A stretch of DNA of 64,000 nt from Chionoecetes opilio (lineage: Eukaryota > Arthropoda > Malacostraca > Decapoda > Majidae), in contig JACEEZ010003825.1 in assembly GCA_016584305.1 (NCBI GenBank), positions 210,163 through 274,162 of the forward strand, given 5' to 3'. The notes under the pieces were generated by a model. That model was not told where the DNA came from and did no database searches. It worked only from the letters and a program-made list of their open reading frames with translations. Within the stretch, counting starts at the first letter, position 1, and each line of letters opens with the position of its first letter. The position numbers were made by a program, and so were the translations under genes. This document shows positions 11,445 through 46,260 of this stretch, in pieces.

Positions 11445-12743
11445 TAGTTTCATAAAAATCATAAGAACAATGATGCTCTGAACCTACGGGGTTTATTTTT
11501 GTGTACGGGGGGGACCCAAACATGAAGTCAACCCCGAACTTCCACCATGACTTCAGCTTATGCCCGAACTACCTAATGCAGACTTAACTTTTTTGAGGAC
11601 TAAATTATCCTAAATATACACTACAATTTTGATATCTTTCATCACCTAATCCCAACCTTTTCTGATAATGAGAATAACTCTTTCAGGTTCTTAGAAATAT
11701 AAAAATAATATTTCTATAACACTTCTGACTAACACGCCAGCAAGTCGCCAAGCACCGCCACAATCCTCAATAGTGTCACTAATCAAACTTTACCAGCATG
11801 AATTCCACGATAAATTAGTCTAATCATATATAATATAGCTAAAATTAATCTTGGTGCAATTAAAGCTTACGTATTCTAAATGTTGAGTTGACAGCTTTGC
11901 TTCTCGAGTAAAGGCTTACCCTGAGCATGCACTATTCACTTCATTTTAGCCACATGAAGTTCAAGAAAAAACTGGAGCCCATATCTTTGTAATGTACAGC
12001 AGTTCTATGCTGTATATGATCTATCAAAGGGTAATATTATTTATAGGAATGGATTTGATGTATAGTCTGTGCTTCATTGAAGAAGAAAAGCATTTAAACC
12101 TTGGTGATCTCTTAAGTCCTGAGACAAGTAATACCTTTGTGAAATAGAATGCTTTAGTTTCATCAACACTATCATCTGCATGAGGAAACTGTATGTATTT
12201 ACATTAAATATATTGAATCTCCAAAGATTTCTATAGTGGTAGTCTATTTGTAAACTATGTATTTTAGATTAAGGTAAACAATGACTACTTCATCATGCCA
12301 CTCTTAAGCTTGTTTCTGTGTGTGAAATGTGGAAATATATGTTACATAAATATCAGTTATTTCCTTCATCCAAAATGAAGCTATTTTCGTAACAACCATG
12401 ATGGAAACTTTTATTTAAAATAGAGCATTGGTAGTTTGTTAATAGTGGTAATTAAGGGGAGGTAAATGTAACTGCAAAGGACAGTTTTCAAGAATTTTCT
12501 GTTTTCTGTTTCATTTCATTTTTTAGTTAACTTTTTTTCTCTTCCAATACATACAACTTTTTTGAAGATGAAGAAGCCAATAACAGTCATCAAACATCTA
12601 TTATTTTTTACTTACAACATTCATTATGTACACATTTGAGAATCTACACAAAGGTCTATAAACAAAGAAATTTTCAAAAACCAGAACTCTTACTTCCATA
12701 TCAGGATGTTAAGATGGCTTTCTGAAGTATTTTCAATCGGTAA

Positions 12744-12796
12744 ACTACTGCGTGTAGGTCTCGCGGCCTCTTGTAGCTTCCTTATTTTCTTATGTA
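12744..12796 (+). mobile_element. LINE 3'-tail fragment
   Basis: ACTACTGCGTGTAGGTCTCG through GGCCTCTTGTAGCTTCCTTA and a TTATG end. It lies on the strand opposite to NDUFS3, within its presumed 3'UTR. Confidence 0.65.
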
Positions 12797-12822
12797 ATCA
12801 GTCATGGTTGTGTTTGCCTTGA

Positions 12823-14767
12823 CTACTTCTCTTCCCCCTTGATGGGCACCTCCTCAGCAGCCGCCTCCTCCCGGAAGTTAGGGAATTGCTCCCATGGGGC
12901 TTCGAGGTCAAACTTGCGGAACTCTTGGGCAAGCTCTACAGGCTCCACCACGACACGCTTCACCTCATCATCATACCGACACTGAAGGGAGAATAGAAGC
13001 CCTGTATTTAGAAACAACAGAAGTAACGAGTGTTTAGGGATCATAAAACAGGTTGAAAAGATGGCAGAAAGTGATGTAACTATAGTCGCCGCATGTTGAG
13101 TTGGCGTAAATGGGGCCTCCTCACTCTTCCCTTCCGAACGCACGGGATTGGCTGAGGCGTTACGCATGGGATTGGCTGAGGTGTTGGGTGAGAATGCCTT
13201 ACTCCAAGTTCCACCCTAAAGCCCCAACACACGACATCTCAGCCAATCCTGTGCGTTCGGAAGGGGGAAGTGAAGGAGCCCAATTTTCGCCAGCTTAACG
13301 TGAGGCGACAATTATCGAGTATGCACGAGTGTCGTAGATGCAGTGGGTACTAGAGAACGACACCCAGTGAAATCCGAGAAAAGAGGCTAGAGTGCGTGAG
13401 AGACAGGGACTAGAGAAGAATGAGAGGATCGGAGCATGCAAAGAGGGAATGCAAGGAACATAAAAACATAAGAAAATAAGGAACCTAAAAGAGGCTGCGA
13501 GACCTACACGTGGTAGTTCCTGTAATGTGGATATAAGGATAAGAATAAAAGTAGATTCTTCTGTCACTGCCATCCTCTTGGGTGAGTATATAAGAACAGG
13601 CATCATCGATAGATAGATGAACAGGTTGAATGCAGGCCTGGTTAAGCTTAAGGGTAAAGCATTCCTACAGTCTTATTTTTTTTAGCGAGGTGAAAATATC
13701 AGTGTCTCGTGCTTAAAATTATGCCTATGTTTACCTGATAATATGGTTAACTATGATAAAATACAACTTAAATTTAGAAGTAGTAGTATTCCCTTCTCCT
13801 GGCATCAAATATCAGTCAGTAAGCAGCAAGGGGGTCAGGATTTTTCACCTCGTTAAAAAAGACAGACCATAGGGTTCTGGTACTACAAACACATACCTCC
13901 ACATAGCCCGTTAAGGGGAAGTCCTTTCTGAATGGGTGTCCCTCAAAGCCATAGTCGGTGAGAATCCTGCGCAGGTCTGGGTGGTTGGCGAAGAACACCC
14001 CAAACATGTCCCACACCTCACGCTCATACCAGTTGGCAGCCTTGTGGACCTGTAGGGGAAGAATGCAAAATAATCACTGGAGATCGATATGAGAAGAGAA
14101 TCTGAGATCTGTATAAGAATGCAAAATAATTACTGGAGACAGAGTAATCATGAAGCTGGTAAAAAACCTTAGCGTGTATAGCTTGCAAAGTTAGTAAAAG
14201 TAGGCATTTGGTAGCGTGTTATTTTGGCAACAGCTCATAAGAAGAAAAGGAAATAAGGAAGCTACAAGAGGCCGTGAGACCTACATGAGGTAGTTCCTGT
14301 TACTTAATACTACCTACATCCACCTTTCATCCTTACTCATTTATGGCATATTAGCAAATTTTTTGGTTTAGATAACTCATTTAAGGCATATTTGCAATAT
14401 TTTTGGTTTAGATATACGTATTACACTGCACGGCACTGGACTCACGTCATCTATGCTGTCCACTGGCGTCAACTCATCAGCGTATGTCTTCACCCGAATC
14501 CTGGAGTTGTAACGCACAGACAGCAGGTTGTACACAATCTAAAAGGTGAACAGGCTTAACAAAAGGAAAAAAGGTTGAGTGAAAAAAATATGCCAACATT
14601 TTTTCACATAGAGAGACAGAGAGAGAGAGAGAGATAAGATAGATAGAGAGAGAGATAGAGGAGACGACAGGACAGAGAGAGAGAGAGAAGCGAGAAGAGA
14701 GAGGAGAGAGACAGGGAGTAAAGAGAGGAGGAGAGAGAAGATAGAGAGAGAAGAGAGAAAAATAAGA

Positions 14768-14819
<52 letters not shown>

Positions 14820-17800
14820 CACCTCAAAGCGACAAATTCTGGTGGGGAAGTCCACGCCACACAGGTCGGCCAGGCTTGTGAACTGTGAGTTGGTGTGGTC
14901 CTTGAGGAAGGTGATGACAGGCACTACACCCTCGGGGGCAATCAACACCTCCAGCTCATTGCCGGCTGTGATCTGACCTTAAAAATAAGTGGATAAATTT
15001 AGGTTAAGTTAAGGTTTGATTTAGGTTTGATTAGGTTTAGGATAGGTTTGGGTTAAGTTTTGTAGAGTTATTTAGGTTGAATAAGCGAATCTGACAATAA
15101 TGTTCTGGTCTGGGGGGCGTGACAGGAATTAAGCAACACTTGAAACGTCTGAAAGTGGAATGATGTATGGCGATGCATGCACCATTTTGAACTATTTCCA
15201 TAAAGGCTGTCTTCATGATCAGATAAAACGTATGATTTTCTTTTTAATATCAGTGCGCTATCTTATCTATAAGGAAGACCCGCATAGCAGGCAGTGGCTT
15301 CCCCTTCCAAAAAGAAATAAAAGAAAAGAATTTAGAAGACATTACCCACTATACATTTTCCTGATATGAAATGGCTCGTCAAAGGAATGACCCCGTTAAC
15401 TGTCACTTCAGAGCCAATAATCATGACACCAGCCACTGCTTCAGATCAAGGCTACCTTCTTCCATGCACGCCACCTTGTGACTACTCTTAATAAGGGAAA
15501 AAATAAGTTTCTAGAAGCATTTCCACAAAATTTCTTGGAAGCCTGCAGTGTGTTCAGATATATAAATCTTGGATTTACCTTCTGAACATACTTTGGTAGA
15601 CACTCAGCAACATATTGGCCAAATTCAGAGAGTGTCTGCTTTTCCACAGTGTTCCCAGGTCGTATGGTGGCTGGAACAAGGAGTTAAATTATGCATCTTA
15701 CTAAAATCAATCAATCAATCAAAATTCTGTGGTGTGGTACTACTTGCATCAAGAGTCACATTTGACACCTCAAAGTGATCATATAAATTTCATGACTGTT
15801 TCACTTTATTAACTTTCCACACCAATGGCTCTATGATGCCAAGCTAATGATGCTTTAATATTTATGGCATTATACAGGTAGGTAGGTACACTTGGTCTTA
15901 TGATTTCTTTGAGATTCATGGCATTATACAGGTAGGTACACTTGGTCTTATGATTTCTTTAAGTCATTGCATTATTTTACTCAGTATTATGGACTCGGTA
16001 GACAGGTAGTTAGTGCGGAGTCATTAGAGAGCTTTAAAAGGAGGCTATATAAATTCAAGGATGGGGATGAAAGGTGGATGTAGGTAGTGTTAAGTAACAG
16101 GAACTACCACGTGTAGGTCTCACGGCCTCTTGTAGCTTCCTTATTTTCTTATGTTCTTCTTATGTTCCAAGCTAAAAAGAAGGGGTGTACAAATGCTACA
16201 CACGGCAATGCAAGGAATACTTACGGTAGAGTTCCGTGCTGCACAGTCTTGCCCCCACTACTCGCGGCACCACTGCAACACACAACAGAGCAGTGTAATT
16301 AATGTTGGTATAGAAAATCCTCATAAAAGGTACACAATACGCAATGTATCACTAAAAAAGTCAAAATGTAAGAGGATTCGGGTGTGTGGTTACTGAAATC
16401 TCCGCCCAAGAAGACAATGTGTTTAGGATTCAGGTTATGAACGAGGTAATCTAGTATTAAAATTCATTACCATAATTATCATATTAGGAATTCATTACCA
16501 TAATTATATTTTCCATTATTGATACGTTAAAAGTAAAAGTGCAGAGGTTATTCTAAAGCTGAATTTTGCTTTAGTCACACTCCACCTCGACTAAATTGTG
16601 CCATTTAGTTCCTCGTATTATAGAGTGGATATACAGTAGGATTGCTAGTCAGTGCAGAGAAGGATGACAAATGATACAGGGGTTGGATGCACAAAAGCGT
16701 CTCTCTGTTAGCCTTAATATCCACATTATCTGTATAATTTCTGCTCCAGCATGTAGTGAGGATCCTATTCACTTCCGGAAACCCCCCCCAAAAAAAACCA
16801 ACTTATTTGCATATAATAATGGCTTTGGTTTAGGTTAGGTTATGTTTAGTTTAGGTTAGGTGTGGGTTACGATTTGCTAGTTTATGTAAGTTAGATGTTA
16901 CCTGAAACTCTCGCCACCATCGACTAGTGTTCCAATTTTTCACGTCAACGAGTGTTCCAATTTTTTATGACTGTTCCAGTGTTGTTGTCTGGTCAGGGTT
17001 GTCCCCTGCTACTGGTAACATGTAACCCAGTACAACCAGCCGCATGGTCGAATCGTCGGCGACTAAACTGGCTACCCCACTGGTTCTACCAGTGAGGATG
17101 TTTGCTGGACACCAAGATGGACTAAAAATAAGACCATCTTTAAGGGCAGATGAACTCACTATGAGTCAATGGCCATCCAGCCCCAGCTATGGGTGAAATA
17201 GTGGGCAGCCTGGGGTAAATCCCTACAGGGGGTTCTGCATCCCTGGCTACAGTGAGCAGTAAGGCCAATCCCTGAAATAGTTTGGTTAGGGAAGGGTTTG
17301 CACCCCCTTCCGGTAAAAAACATGTCTTTAGCCACAAACACAATAAGAAGTAGAGGCCGGGGGCGAGGCAACAGCTGCGGGCGAGGTAACCATGCCCCCA
17401 ACCCGGTTTTGCCGGGGGGCCAACCATGCAGACCCCTCCTGCCGACACATGGAGAGGTTTGCCTATGACAAGTGCGGGGCAAAGCCCTCGGGAATCCCAC
17501 ATTCTAAATGAAGTGGGAGGGCCCCCTAGTCCATCTTTTCCTTGTGGGGGTGTCCGGGGCGGTGCAGAGGCGGCGCCTGCCCGTCGAGTCACTCATGGGA
17601 TAAACCTTCGGAGGGTTCTTCGTGTGGACTCCTGGAAAGTTTTGAGCCTCGCAGACGATCATCGACTGCCTCTCCTATCGGACGAGCTCAGTAGGCTGAG
17701 GGTGGGACTCTCTCTAGAGGAGGCTGGTACTGGTGGCATGAGCAATGGTACCCATGTCTGGGGAGTAGCTATAGGCATCTCCAGCAAACTGCAGCCGTCT

Positions 17801-19318
17801 GTTGTTGAAGTTACTCCGGTTGATGAGCGTATAATGCGGGTGAGGATGAAACACACTCTGGGTTTCATGTCTTGCTTTTTTGGGTGGAAATACGAAATTC
17901 ACAAATTTACCTGATGTAATTAACCGAAGCATACTAATCATGGGGGAACTCACCATAAAGCCTCTCGGAAAACAGCCAAAATCACCGAAAAATTGAAAGT
18001 TTTGCAACCCCCCCCCCCCTGTTAAGACAGATTACGTACCAATGTCCATGTATTGTATTAATCTGCACTTTTAGCGTTTTAAGACAAGCGAAAAATGTTG
18101 TCAAGATAACGAAATATCCTTTATTCTTCCTTTTCATCTATTAAAAGTGGAACTGATGCCGAAAATGTCCACATTAGCTACCGTATATAATACTAAAGTC
18201 AACAAGACAATGTTTCTTTTCGATTTACAGACGTTTGGTGGCGTTCATACTTACATTTCTTCATCCATGATTTCAGGAAAGTTAGAAGAGGCTATCTAGA
18301 GATTTCAGGAAAGTTAGAAGAGGCTATCTGGAGAGTCTGTGTCATTTTGTGTCTTCATCTGTGTCATATTATGGCTATAAATGAGCAAATTACAAAAATA
18401 TCACCCGAGTGGCGACCTTAGTAACGGCTACACTAAGGTCGCCAGCTAGTGTTTATGTCCTCCTGTCTATTTTAGTACGTTTTCTTAGTACATTATTTTA
18501 GTACATTATTTTAGTACATTTTTAGTACATTTTTAAGTAGTACATTTTTTAGTAACATTTTTAGTACATTTTTTGAACGTTTTTTAGTACATTTTTGTAC
18601 TTTTTTAAGTAGTACATTATTTTAGTAAATTTTTCAGTACATTATTTTAACCCATTAACATTCAATTTTATTTAAACCACCAGGGCTATGTGACTCCGGG
18701 TTACCACAGTTACCCAGGTTTCCCCAGGTACCCATTTATCAACCCCGAAAGGGAAGAATGAACAGCTGTATGGGCTGGCCGCCGACTTGCCCTGGCCCGG
18801 ATTCGAAACAGGGCTGAGAATTCCTATCGGCGACAGTTCCACAAACCGCGAGGGGGTGCAGTCAGTTCGTATACAATTTGTTATCGTACACCAGTAGATT
18901 CGTACACCAAAAAAGTTGTTTCGTAGTCTATATGAAACCATAGTCGTTTCGTACACCCAGCTCAGAGTTGAACTAGACTACTAGCGTTACGAAACGACAC
19001 CAGGTATGTACGAAAAACTCAAAATCAGTATACGAAACAGCTAACGAAACCTGGTTACGTAACAACTTGTGTACGAAACTCCCTGTAACCACCGCGAGAT
19101 GCTGAAAACCGAAATTTTACTGACAATCCGGCTAAACCGCAATTTGGTGTATTTCTTGGTAACTTTCAGAGGCAAGGAACCCTAGCACTGCACTGTGTAT
19201 CCACAACTTGTTAGTGAATGAATCAATAAGTGTGAATTAGCTACATATTTGAGGACTAACCAGATTTGGAGGCATTTTTGGCGAGGGAAAGCAGTCCCCT
19301 GTAAGCTGTGGCCGCCAT
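12823..19318 (-). CDS. NDUFS3: NADH:ubiquinone oxidoreductase 30 kDa subunit, mitochondrial, complete, seven exons
   Basis: Coding exons in transcript order are 19318-19261, 16272-16225, 15670-15579, 14972-14823, 14538-14446, 14049-13897 and 12981-12823. All have GT-AG borders, compatible phases and a TAG stop, giving 250 residues against about 264 in mammals. NDUFS3 is a core subunit of the complex I peripheral arm in the mitochondrial matrix. The N-terminus [19 protein letters not shown] suits an import presequence. The conserved core includes [79 protein letters not shown] and [19 protein letters not shown]. The nearest AATAAA on this strand is at 12410-12415. Intron 1 (3 kb) holds an RTE remnant, LINE fragments and other repeats. 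The GA/CT tract at 14604-14817 begins right after the exon 4 donor. The start lies 541 bp from the CEP164 start on the other strand. Confidence 0.95.
13086..13309. mobile_element. Foldback-type MITE in NDUFS3 intron 6
   Basis: The left arm (GTCGCCGCATGTTGAGTTGG, later CCTTCCGAACGCACGGGATT) is mirrored by the right arm (CCAATCCTGTGCGTTCGGAAG ... CCAGCTTAACGTGAGGCGAC). Arms are about 70 bp with mismatches. It is noncoding. Confidence 0.6.
13456..13523 (-). mobile_element. LINE 3'-tail minimal copy
   Basis: The reverse complement reads CAGGAACTACCACGTGTAGG through a GCCTCTT-like block to TTCTTATGTTTTTATG. It lies in NDUFS3 intron 6. Confidence 0.7.
13664..13873 (-). mobile_element. MITE family A, copy 2
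   Basis: The ends are TTTTTTTTAGCGAGGTGAAA and TTTTTCACCTCGTTAAAAAA, a clear inverted repeat. The interior is the reverse complement of the copies at 3856 and 24296. It ends 24 bp from NDUFS3 exon 6, inside intron 6. Confidence 0.75.
14236..14333 (-). mobile_element. LINE 3'-tail fragment, longer copy
   Basis: The reverse complement includes the GGATGAAAGGTGGATGTAGG part that lies just upstream of the minimal unit in the parent LINE, then AACTACCTCATGTAGGTC and the CTTGTAGCTTCC block. Confidence 0.7.
14604..14817. repeat. GA-rich microsatellite
   Basis: An interrupted (GA)n run on the + strand, i.e. (CT)n in the NDUFS3 transcript, lying immediately downstream of the exon 4 splice donor. Confidence 0.85.
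15991..16168 (+). mobile_element. LINE 3'-end fragment, about 175 bp
   Basis: GGACTCGGTAGACAGGTAGT, TGCGGAGTCATTAGAGAGCT, GGATGGGGATGAAAGGTGGA and then the minimal tail unit match 49313-49400 and 49768-49850 of the LINE in the same order. This ties the short tail copies to that LINE. Confidence 0.85.
16291..16686 (+). mobile_element. Degenerate LINE internal fragment
   Basis: AATGTTGGTATAGAAAATCC, GGTACACAATACGCAATGTA, AGTGCAGAGGTTATTCTAAA and GCAGAGAAGGATGACAAATG correspond to 48727-49060 of the LINE (end of the reverse transcriptase region). It has many indels and no open frame. It is immediately upstream of NDUFS3 exon 2 in transcript direction. Confidence 0.7.
16940..17876 (+). mobile_element. 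RTE-like LINE 5' remnant
   Basis: From 17541 the sequence shares the 5' block seen at 8019. It continues with a start-of-endonuclease-like peptide in the frame of 17426-17914, with [40 protein letters not shown] and HTLGFMS, typical of RTE-type APE endonuclease starts. Homology stops near 17871. The GC-rich stretch 17160-17540 looks like the element's 5'UTR; its left border is uncertain. Confidence 0.6.
18247..18465 (-). repeat. Dispersed repeat, inverted relative to 63840-64000
   Basis: CTTACATTTCT, ATGATTTCAGGAAAGTTA, GGCTATCTGGAGAGTCTGTG, TCATTTTGTGTCTTCATCTG and CAAATTACAAAAATATCACC are shared with the reverse complement of the window's right end. This copy has a 33-bp internal tandem duplication (GATTTCAGGAAAGTTAGAAG twice). 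Confidence 0.75.
18472..18655. repeat. Degenerate minisatellite, unit TAGTACATTTTT
   Basis: About a dozen imperfect repeats of TTTTAGTACAT in NDUFS3 intron 1. Confidence 0.8.
18862..19083. repeat. Putative MITE with CGTACACAA-type inverted ends
   Basis: The left end AGTTCGTATACAATTTGTTA pairs with the right end TAACAACTTGTGTACGAAACT. The interior has repeated TCGTACAC/GTACGAAAC motifs in both orientations. The target duplication is not clear. Confidence 0.45.
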
Positions 19319-19859
19319 GTTTACAGGAATCAGCTGTTTCTGTTTGTGATGCTGCAGCTGCGATGCTGTTTTCAGACAGACAGTAACCAACGAAAAGGAT
19401 AGAGAATATTATATCTGAAAGAAATATCCGAAATCCAATAAACAGAATCTGAAGACACGACCTTAAACCTAAGATTTAATAAGTTCTTAGCCCCCAAGGA
19501 TAGGGAGATGATTTTACTGACATGTCTCATCATCTCATCTCATCTCATTCATGCTGAACAAGGAGATGTATTATTATCATGTTGTGCCTTATGGAGGGAT
19601 GTAGAATATATCGGAGGAAAGGATATGTCTCAAAATACCGGCCTACCACAATGGCACTAGTGGGGGAGGGGGCAGGGAGGGGTGGGCAGGTGTTCACAGG
19701 TGAGCTATGTTTGTGGCGGACGCTCCCCCGTTGCCTTGGGAACGGTACACAGGAGACACTCTCCTCTCCTCCACCAGTGACCAGTATGACAGTCAGCGTA
19801 GAGCCCTAGAGTGACGAGGGCATGGCGGGTGGAAGCAGAGTGACGTGGGGGCGGGAAGC
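19319..19859. promoter_or_regulatory. Candidate bidirectional promoter region, NDUFS3 / CEP164
   Basis: 541 bp separate the NDUFS3 ATG (19318, minus) and the CEP164 ATG (19860, plus). The region must hold both 5'UTRs, and a promoter on at least one strand is likely. No TATA box was identified at a convincing distance. GC content rises towards CEP164 (about 19670-19860). This is inferred from gene arrangement only. Confidence 0.5.
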
Positions 19860-42579
<22,720 letters not shown>

Positions 42580-42608
42580 AAGAAAAGTCAAGAGTGTTTA
42601 TACTGAGC

Positions 42609-43000
42609 CAGGGGTGCACCCAGGAATTTTTTTCGGGGGGAGACCAAATTTTTTTCTTGCCACCCAGTATAGTAAACCCACCAAATTTCTCGCTAGCCTT
42701 TGGATGGTAAATTTTTCCGCCATCAGCTGATGCCCTTTTTCAGGCCTTATTTCTTATTTCTGCTACTGAAACAATAGTTTTGGTAGTGTTAGAGGCTTGT
42801 CCAAGGCATTGCGACCCATTACGTGAAGCATGAGTGCCCCCAAAGCAAGGTAGGCTATAGGTGTACACAGTCAGGTCACATTGCTAGAACCTGTAATAAT
42901 TTTTTTTAACTTGACTGTTAGTGTATTCTGATTTCTAACAAGGAAGGAAATTTCGGGAGGGGGCCATGGCCCCCTTGGCCCCCCCCTGGGTGTGCCACTG
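42609..43000. mobile_element. hAT-like MITE with perfect 8-bp target duplication
   Basis: The ends are CAGGGGTGCACCCAG and CTGGGTGTGCCACTG. The flanks are TACTGAGC at 42601-42608 and 43001-43008. Subterminal G-rich and C-rich blocks are present. It lies 30 bp after the CEP164 stop, so it is probably part of the 3'UTR. Confidence 0.88.
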
Positions 43001-43638
43001 TACTGAGCTATAGGTTGTCTTGCCATTTATTTATCTTTTACAGTTTTACTCATAGCTATGGTGCGTAGAAACCCTTGGCCTTATGACTGATGTTGACTGT
43101 CATTTTCCTCACCGTGCTTCATGCTTCCCCAGACCATGAATAGTGAGGTCAGCAGAAACTCAGCAGATAACTGTGCTGTAATGACGGGATGTGTATCTGT
43201 CTAGGCCTGTCTTCCAGAATCCGCACAACTCCAAGGGTCAGGGTTACCATACACTGAATTACATTATCTGCATCTAGTCATTAATGTAAGAAGATATTCA
43301 AATACTGAAGTGCAAGAACTGCATGTCATACTCAACACAAGAAAAATAGAATTGGGAAAGAAAATGACAGCATACATTGATCTCAGACATGTAGTGTCAA
43401 GTAAATACATAATACGATTTGCCTGCATACTGACCTTTGTATTGATATTTATATTTTTATACTGGTACTATTTCAAAGTGTTATTTAAAAACTCTGAAAA
43501 CTGTTCTCGAATAGGAAGCAGTTTTCATCCCATGGAATATTTCTTGGAATGATTCTTGTCTCATAATATTTAGACAATTTATATAGTTGTAATTCTAGTC
43601 CTACCCAAGGATAGTATATACATATTGTATATTTATAT

Positions 43639-43682
<44 letters not shown>

Positions 43683-44417
43683 CTGTACCGTATATTTATA
43701 TTATTTATATCCTTGGCCATACCTGTACTCACTTCTAGTCATTCATGAGCCTTAAAGATTATAACATATTATTGAACCCCATGATGCTTAGTTAGTGTTT
43801 TTTAACAGATGCAGGTATGTAGTACTGCCTATATGTGTACACCATGTATTGCAGTTCACAAGATGCTGGAGGGGTTTGGAAATACCCTTGTAAGATTATT
43901 TTTAAGAAGACAGGATGTAGTATGTATATCTCTTCTATCTATATTTATCTGTCTGTAAAGTTCAGGATGATTCATATATTTTCTTGGAATGATGTTTGAT
44001 CTCAATGACTGCAAGATATGGTATATATTTGTATGTACTGCATGGTATAGTAAGTTAGGCATATACATAAAAGTGATAGAAATTATTACTAGTCCTATTC
44101 AAATTATATTTTCCAGAACTACTCGTAAACACTATCAGATATATTAATTATATATGTAGCTTGTGCTGTTAGTAGTTAGTATTTATAGCAGTCAGTATAG
44201 TATATAATGTTATATTAGATCCTAGTGTAGGAGGCAAATTGATTCCTTCCAAATGATAGTACAGTACGTATATATATTCTGAAAAAGGTGATAGCCTACT
44301 CAGAAACGTGTACCTTAAAGCAGCCGTTTGTGTTGTGCCTTAGTCATTGACACACACATTTTCAGCTGAGCCTTGGTAAACAAAGCCGTCCAAATATGGC
44401 CTTAATGATAAGTTGTG
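43001..44417. other. Noncoding stretch after CEP164
   Basis: AT-rich sequence with a (TTTA)n run around 43635-43682. No supported gene; short frames here lack family features. Confidence 0.6.
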
Positions 44418-44764
44418 TTTTTATTTATTTTTTAACATTTGTGCCTATAGCGACGGTAGGCAGTGACCTCCATTGCTCGGATGGTAGGCCCTGGAGGTCC
44501 ACTTGAGAGTGATGGTTGGTCCTCGCCCGTGGTGGCGCAGGCAGGATTTTTATAGTGACGCCTGTGATTAGAGGCTCATGCCGCCCCCCTGTGTCCTCTG
44601 ATGCACTCGCAATGCACTAGAGTTAATGGGCAGCATGTGCGTGTGCTTGGGCCACTCGACGGTGCAGAAAGATTTTAAGTGGATTTTGGTTCTCATTGGG
44701 GATCGAACTCGGGTCACCGAGAACGCCACTCGGAGACGCTAACCACTCTGCTACTGCCTCCCCT
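44418..44764 (-). mobile_element. tRNA-derived SINE, copy 2
   Basis: Read on the minus strand it starts GGGGAGGCAGTAGCAGAGTG (A-box TAGCAGAGTGG) and has a well-kept B box, GAGTTCGATCCCC. It ends in an A-rich tail. The body matches 6082-6431. Confidence 0.82.
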
Positions 44765-44823
44765 ATTTGATTTTGAGGCGTACTTACATATCAATTTTGT
44801 ATGTTAGTGGTGCTTGGGGTGTC

Positions 44824-44825
<2 letters not shown>

Positions 44826-44900
<75 letters not shown>
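44826..44900. repeat. (GA)n microsatellite
   Basis: A pure GA run of about 70 bp. Confidence 0.95.
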
Positions 44901-44902
<2 letters not shown>

Positions 44903-45700
44903 TGATTGACCAGGTTTACGAGCACAGAAAAATTACGTCAGTTTCATTCACATATGAATCAGATAAGTTGGAGGTCTTAGCAGGTGGAGCAAATAAACCT
45001 GTTACAGATCACCAGGCTCTGCAGCATTATTTGAACTAATGTTGTCAGCTTGGAATATTTATGTATGCCATGTTTTATGTATGAGTGTTTAAGTTTTTTC
45101 ACAGGCTGGATGCAAGTGGTTAAGAACAGGAGGCTTACTGGATGATACAAATATTTTGATGATTTTTTTTTTCAGCAATATATAAAACTGTTAGTATCTT
45201 TTTTCATTTGTGCATCATTAATATATATAGTTTTTGCAGAACATAATGGTGAAGTTGCTCAATATCAGAGGTTCAATTATTATTATTATTACATGAAAGC
45301 TTCTCAATAAGTGACAATATACCCATGAAGTCTATCAGTGGATGTTATTTTTGCATGAAAATATATCGGTACATCATTTGGTAAGATTCTCAGTAAAGCT
45401 TTATAAAACTAGAACATTTACTTAATGTTAATATTCCTAACCCTCTAAGATATCAATAATCTAGTTTTCTGTTGAAACCCAGATGGAACGCTAGACCTGA
45501 AGATAATATCAAAATAATATAGAAAATAATAAAGTATACATTCTTAAGCTAAGCAATAAAATGGGGCAACATATTTCAGTAAGGGTATTCTAGTCACTAA
45601 CACATTAGTTTAGTGATCTCAAAAATGATCATTCAATCTCATTAAGTTAAGGGAATTAATCTTTATTTTAAGGGAATGCATTAAGAATAATTGAGTAATG

Positions 45701-46031
45701 TTTTTTTATTACATTTGTGCCTATAGCGCCTGTAGGCAGTGGTGACCCAGGGCTCGGATGGTAGGCTCTGGAGGTTCACTTGAGGATTCTGATGGTTGGT
45801 CCTCGCCCTTTGGTGGCACAGGCAGGTTTCTTATAGTGACGCCTGTGAGGCTCATGCCGCCCCCTGTGTCCTCCGATGCACTCGCAGTCGAAGGTAGAGT
45901 TGATAGGCAGGGCATGTGGGTGTTCTTAGGCCACTCGACAGTGCAGAAAGGTTTTGGGTTTCTTCGGGGATCGAACTCGGGTCACCGAGAACGCCAGTCG
46001 GAGACTCTAACCGCTCCGCTACCGCCTCCCC
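45701..46031 (-). mobile_element. tRNA-derived SINE, copy 3
   Basis: The minus strand starts GGGGAGGCGGTAGCGGAGCGG, with B-box-like GAGTTCGATCCCC and an A-rich tail after CGCTATAGGCACAAATG. It is close in sequence to copies 1 and 2. Confidence 0.82.
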
Positions 46032-46254
46032 AAATGTACAGGAAATACCTTGAAGTGGAAGATAGAATTCTAGGTACACCATAGAAGACTTGAGATGCAT
46101 CATAAGGATTACAAATTTTGAGCTTTTACAGACAAATCTCAGTCATGCAGTGTGGTGAGCTGTGACCAGATGACTAAAGCCAAGCCATCCATACAGGGTT
46201 CATGTTCACCTTCCAAATGATGGTAATAATACACTGTTTTTCTTTTTTAGAAAA

Positions 46255-46260
46255 TTTATT
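46255..46260 (-). terminator. Poly(A) signal of RNASEK copy 1
   Basis: AATAAA on the minus strand (TTTATT on plus), about 425 bp after the stop codon. The same hexamer is conserved at 58800-58805 in the second copy. Confidence 0.6.

Larger units (their letters stand above)
8625..12822. other. Intergenic/3'UTR stretch between tetraspanin and NDUFS3
   Basis: It lies between two convergent genes and holds the tetraspanin 3'UTR (end not determined) and the NDUFS3 3'UTR. Besides the repeats listed separately it is AT-rich with no supported gene. A short frame at 10161-10349 has no recognisable features. Confidence 0.6.

Noticed and set aside
17140..17592. 150-codon minus-strand frame
   Set aside because: It overlaps the 5' part of an RTE-like remnant on plus and shows no protein family features.
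18661..18875. Possible SINE with a GGATTCGAAAC B-box-like word
   Set aside because: It resembles a dispersed repeat, but no A-box, tail or second copy was found in the window.
44694..44764. tRNA gene
   Set aside because: The A and B boxes belong to the head of a SINE with two more copies; the cloverleaf is incomplete and a long tRNA-unrelated body follows.
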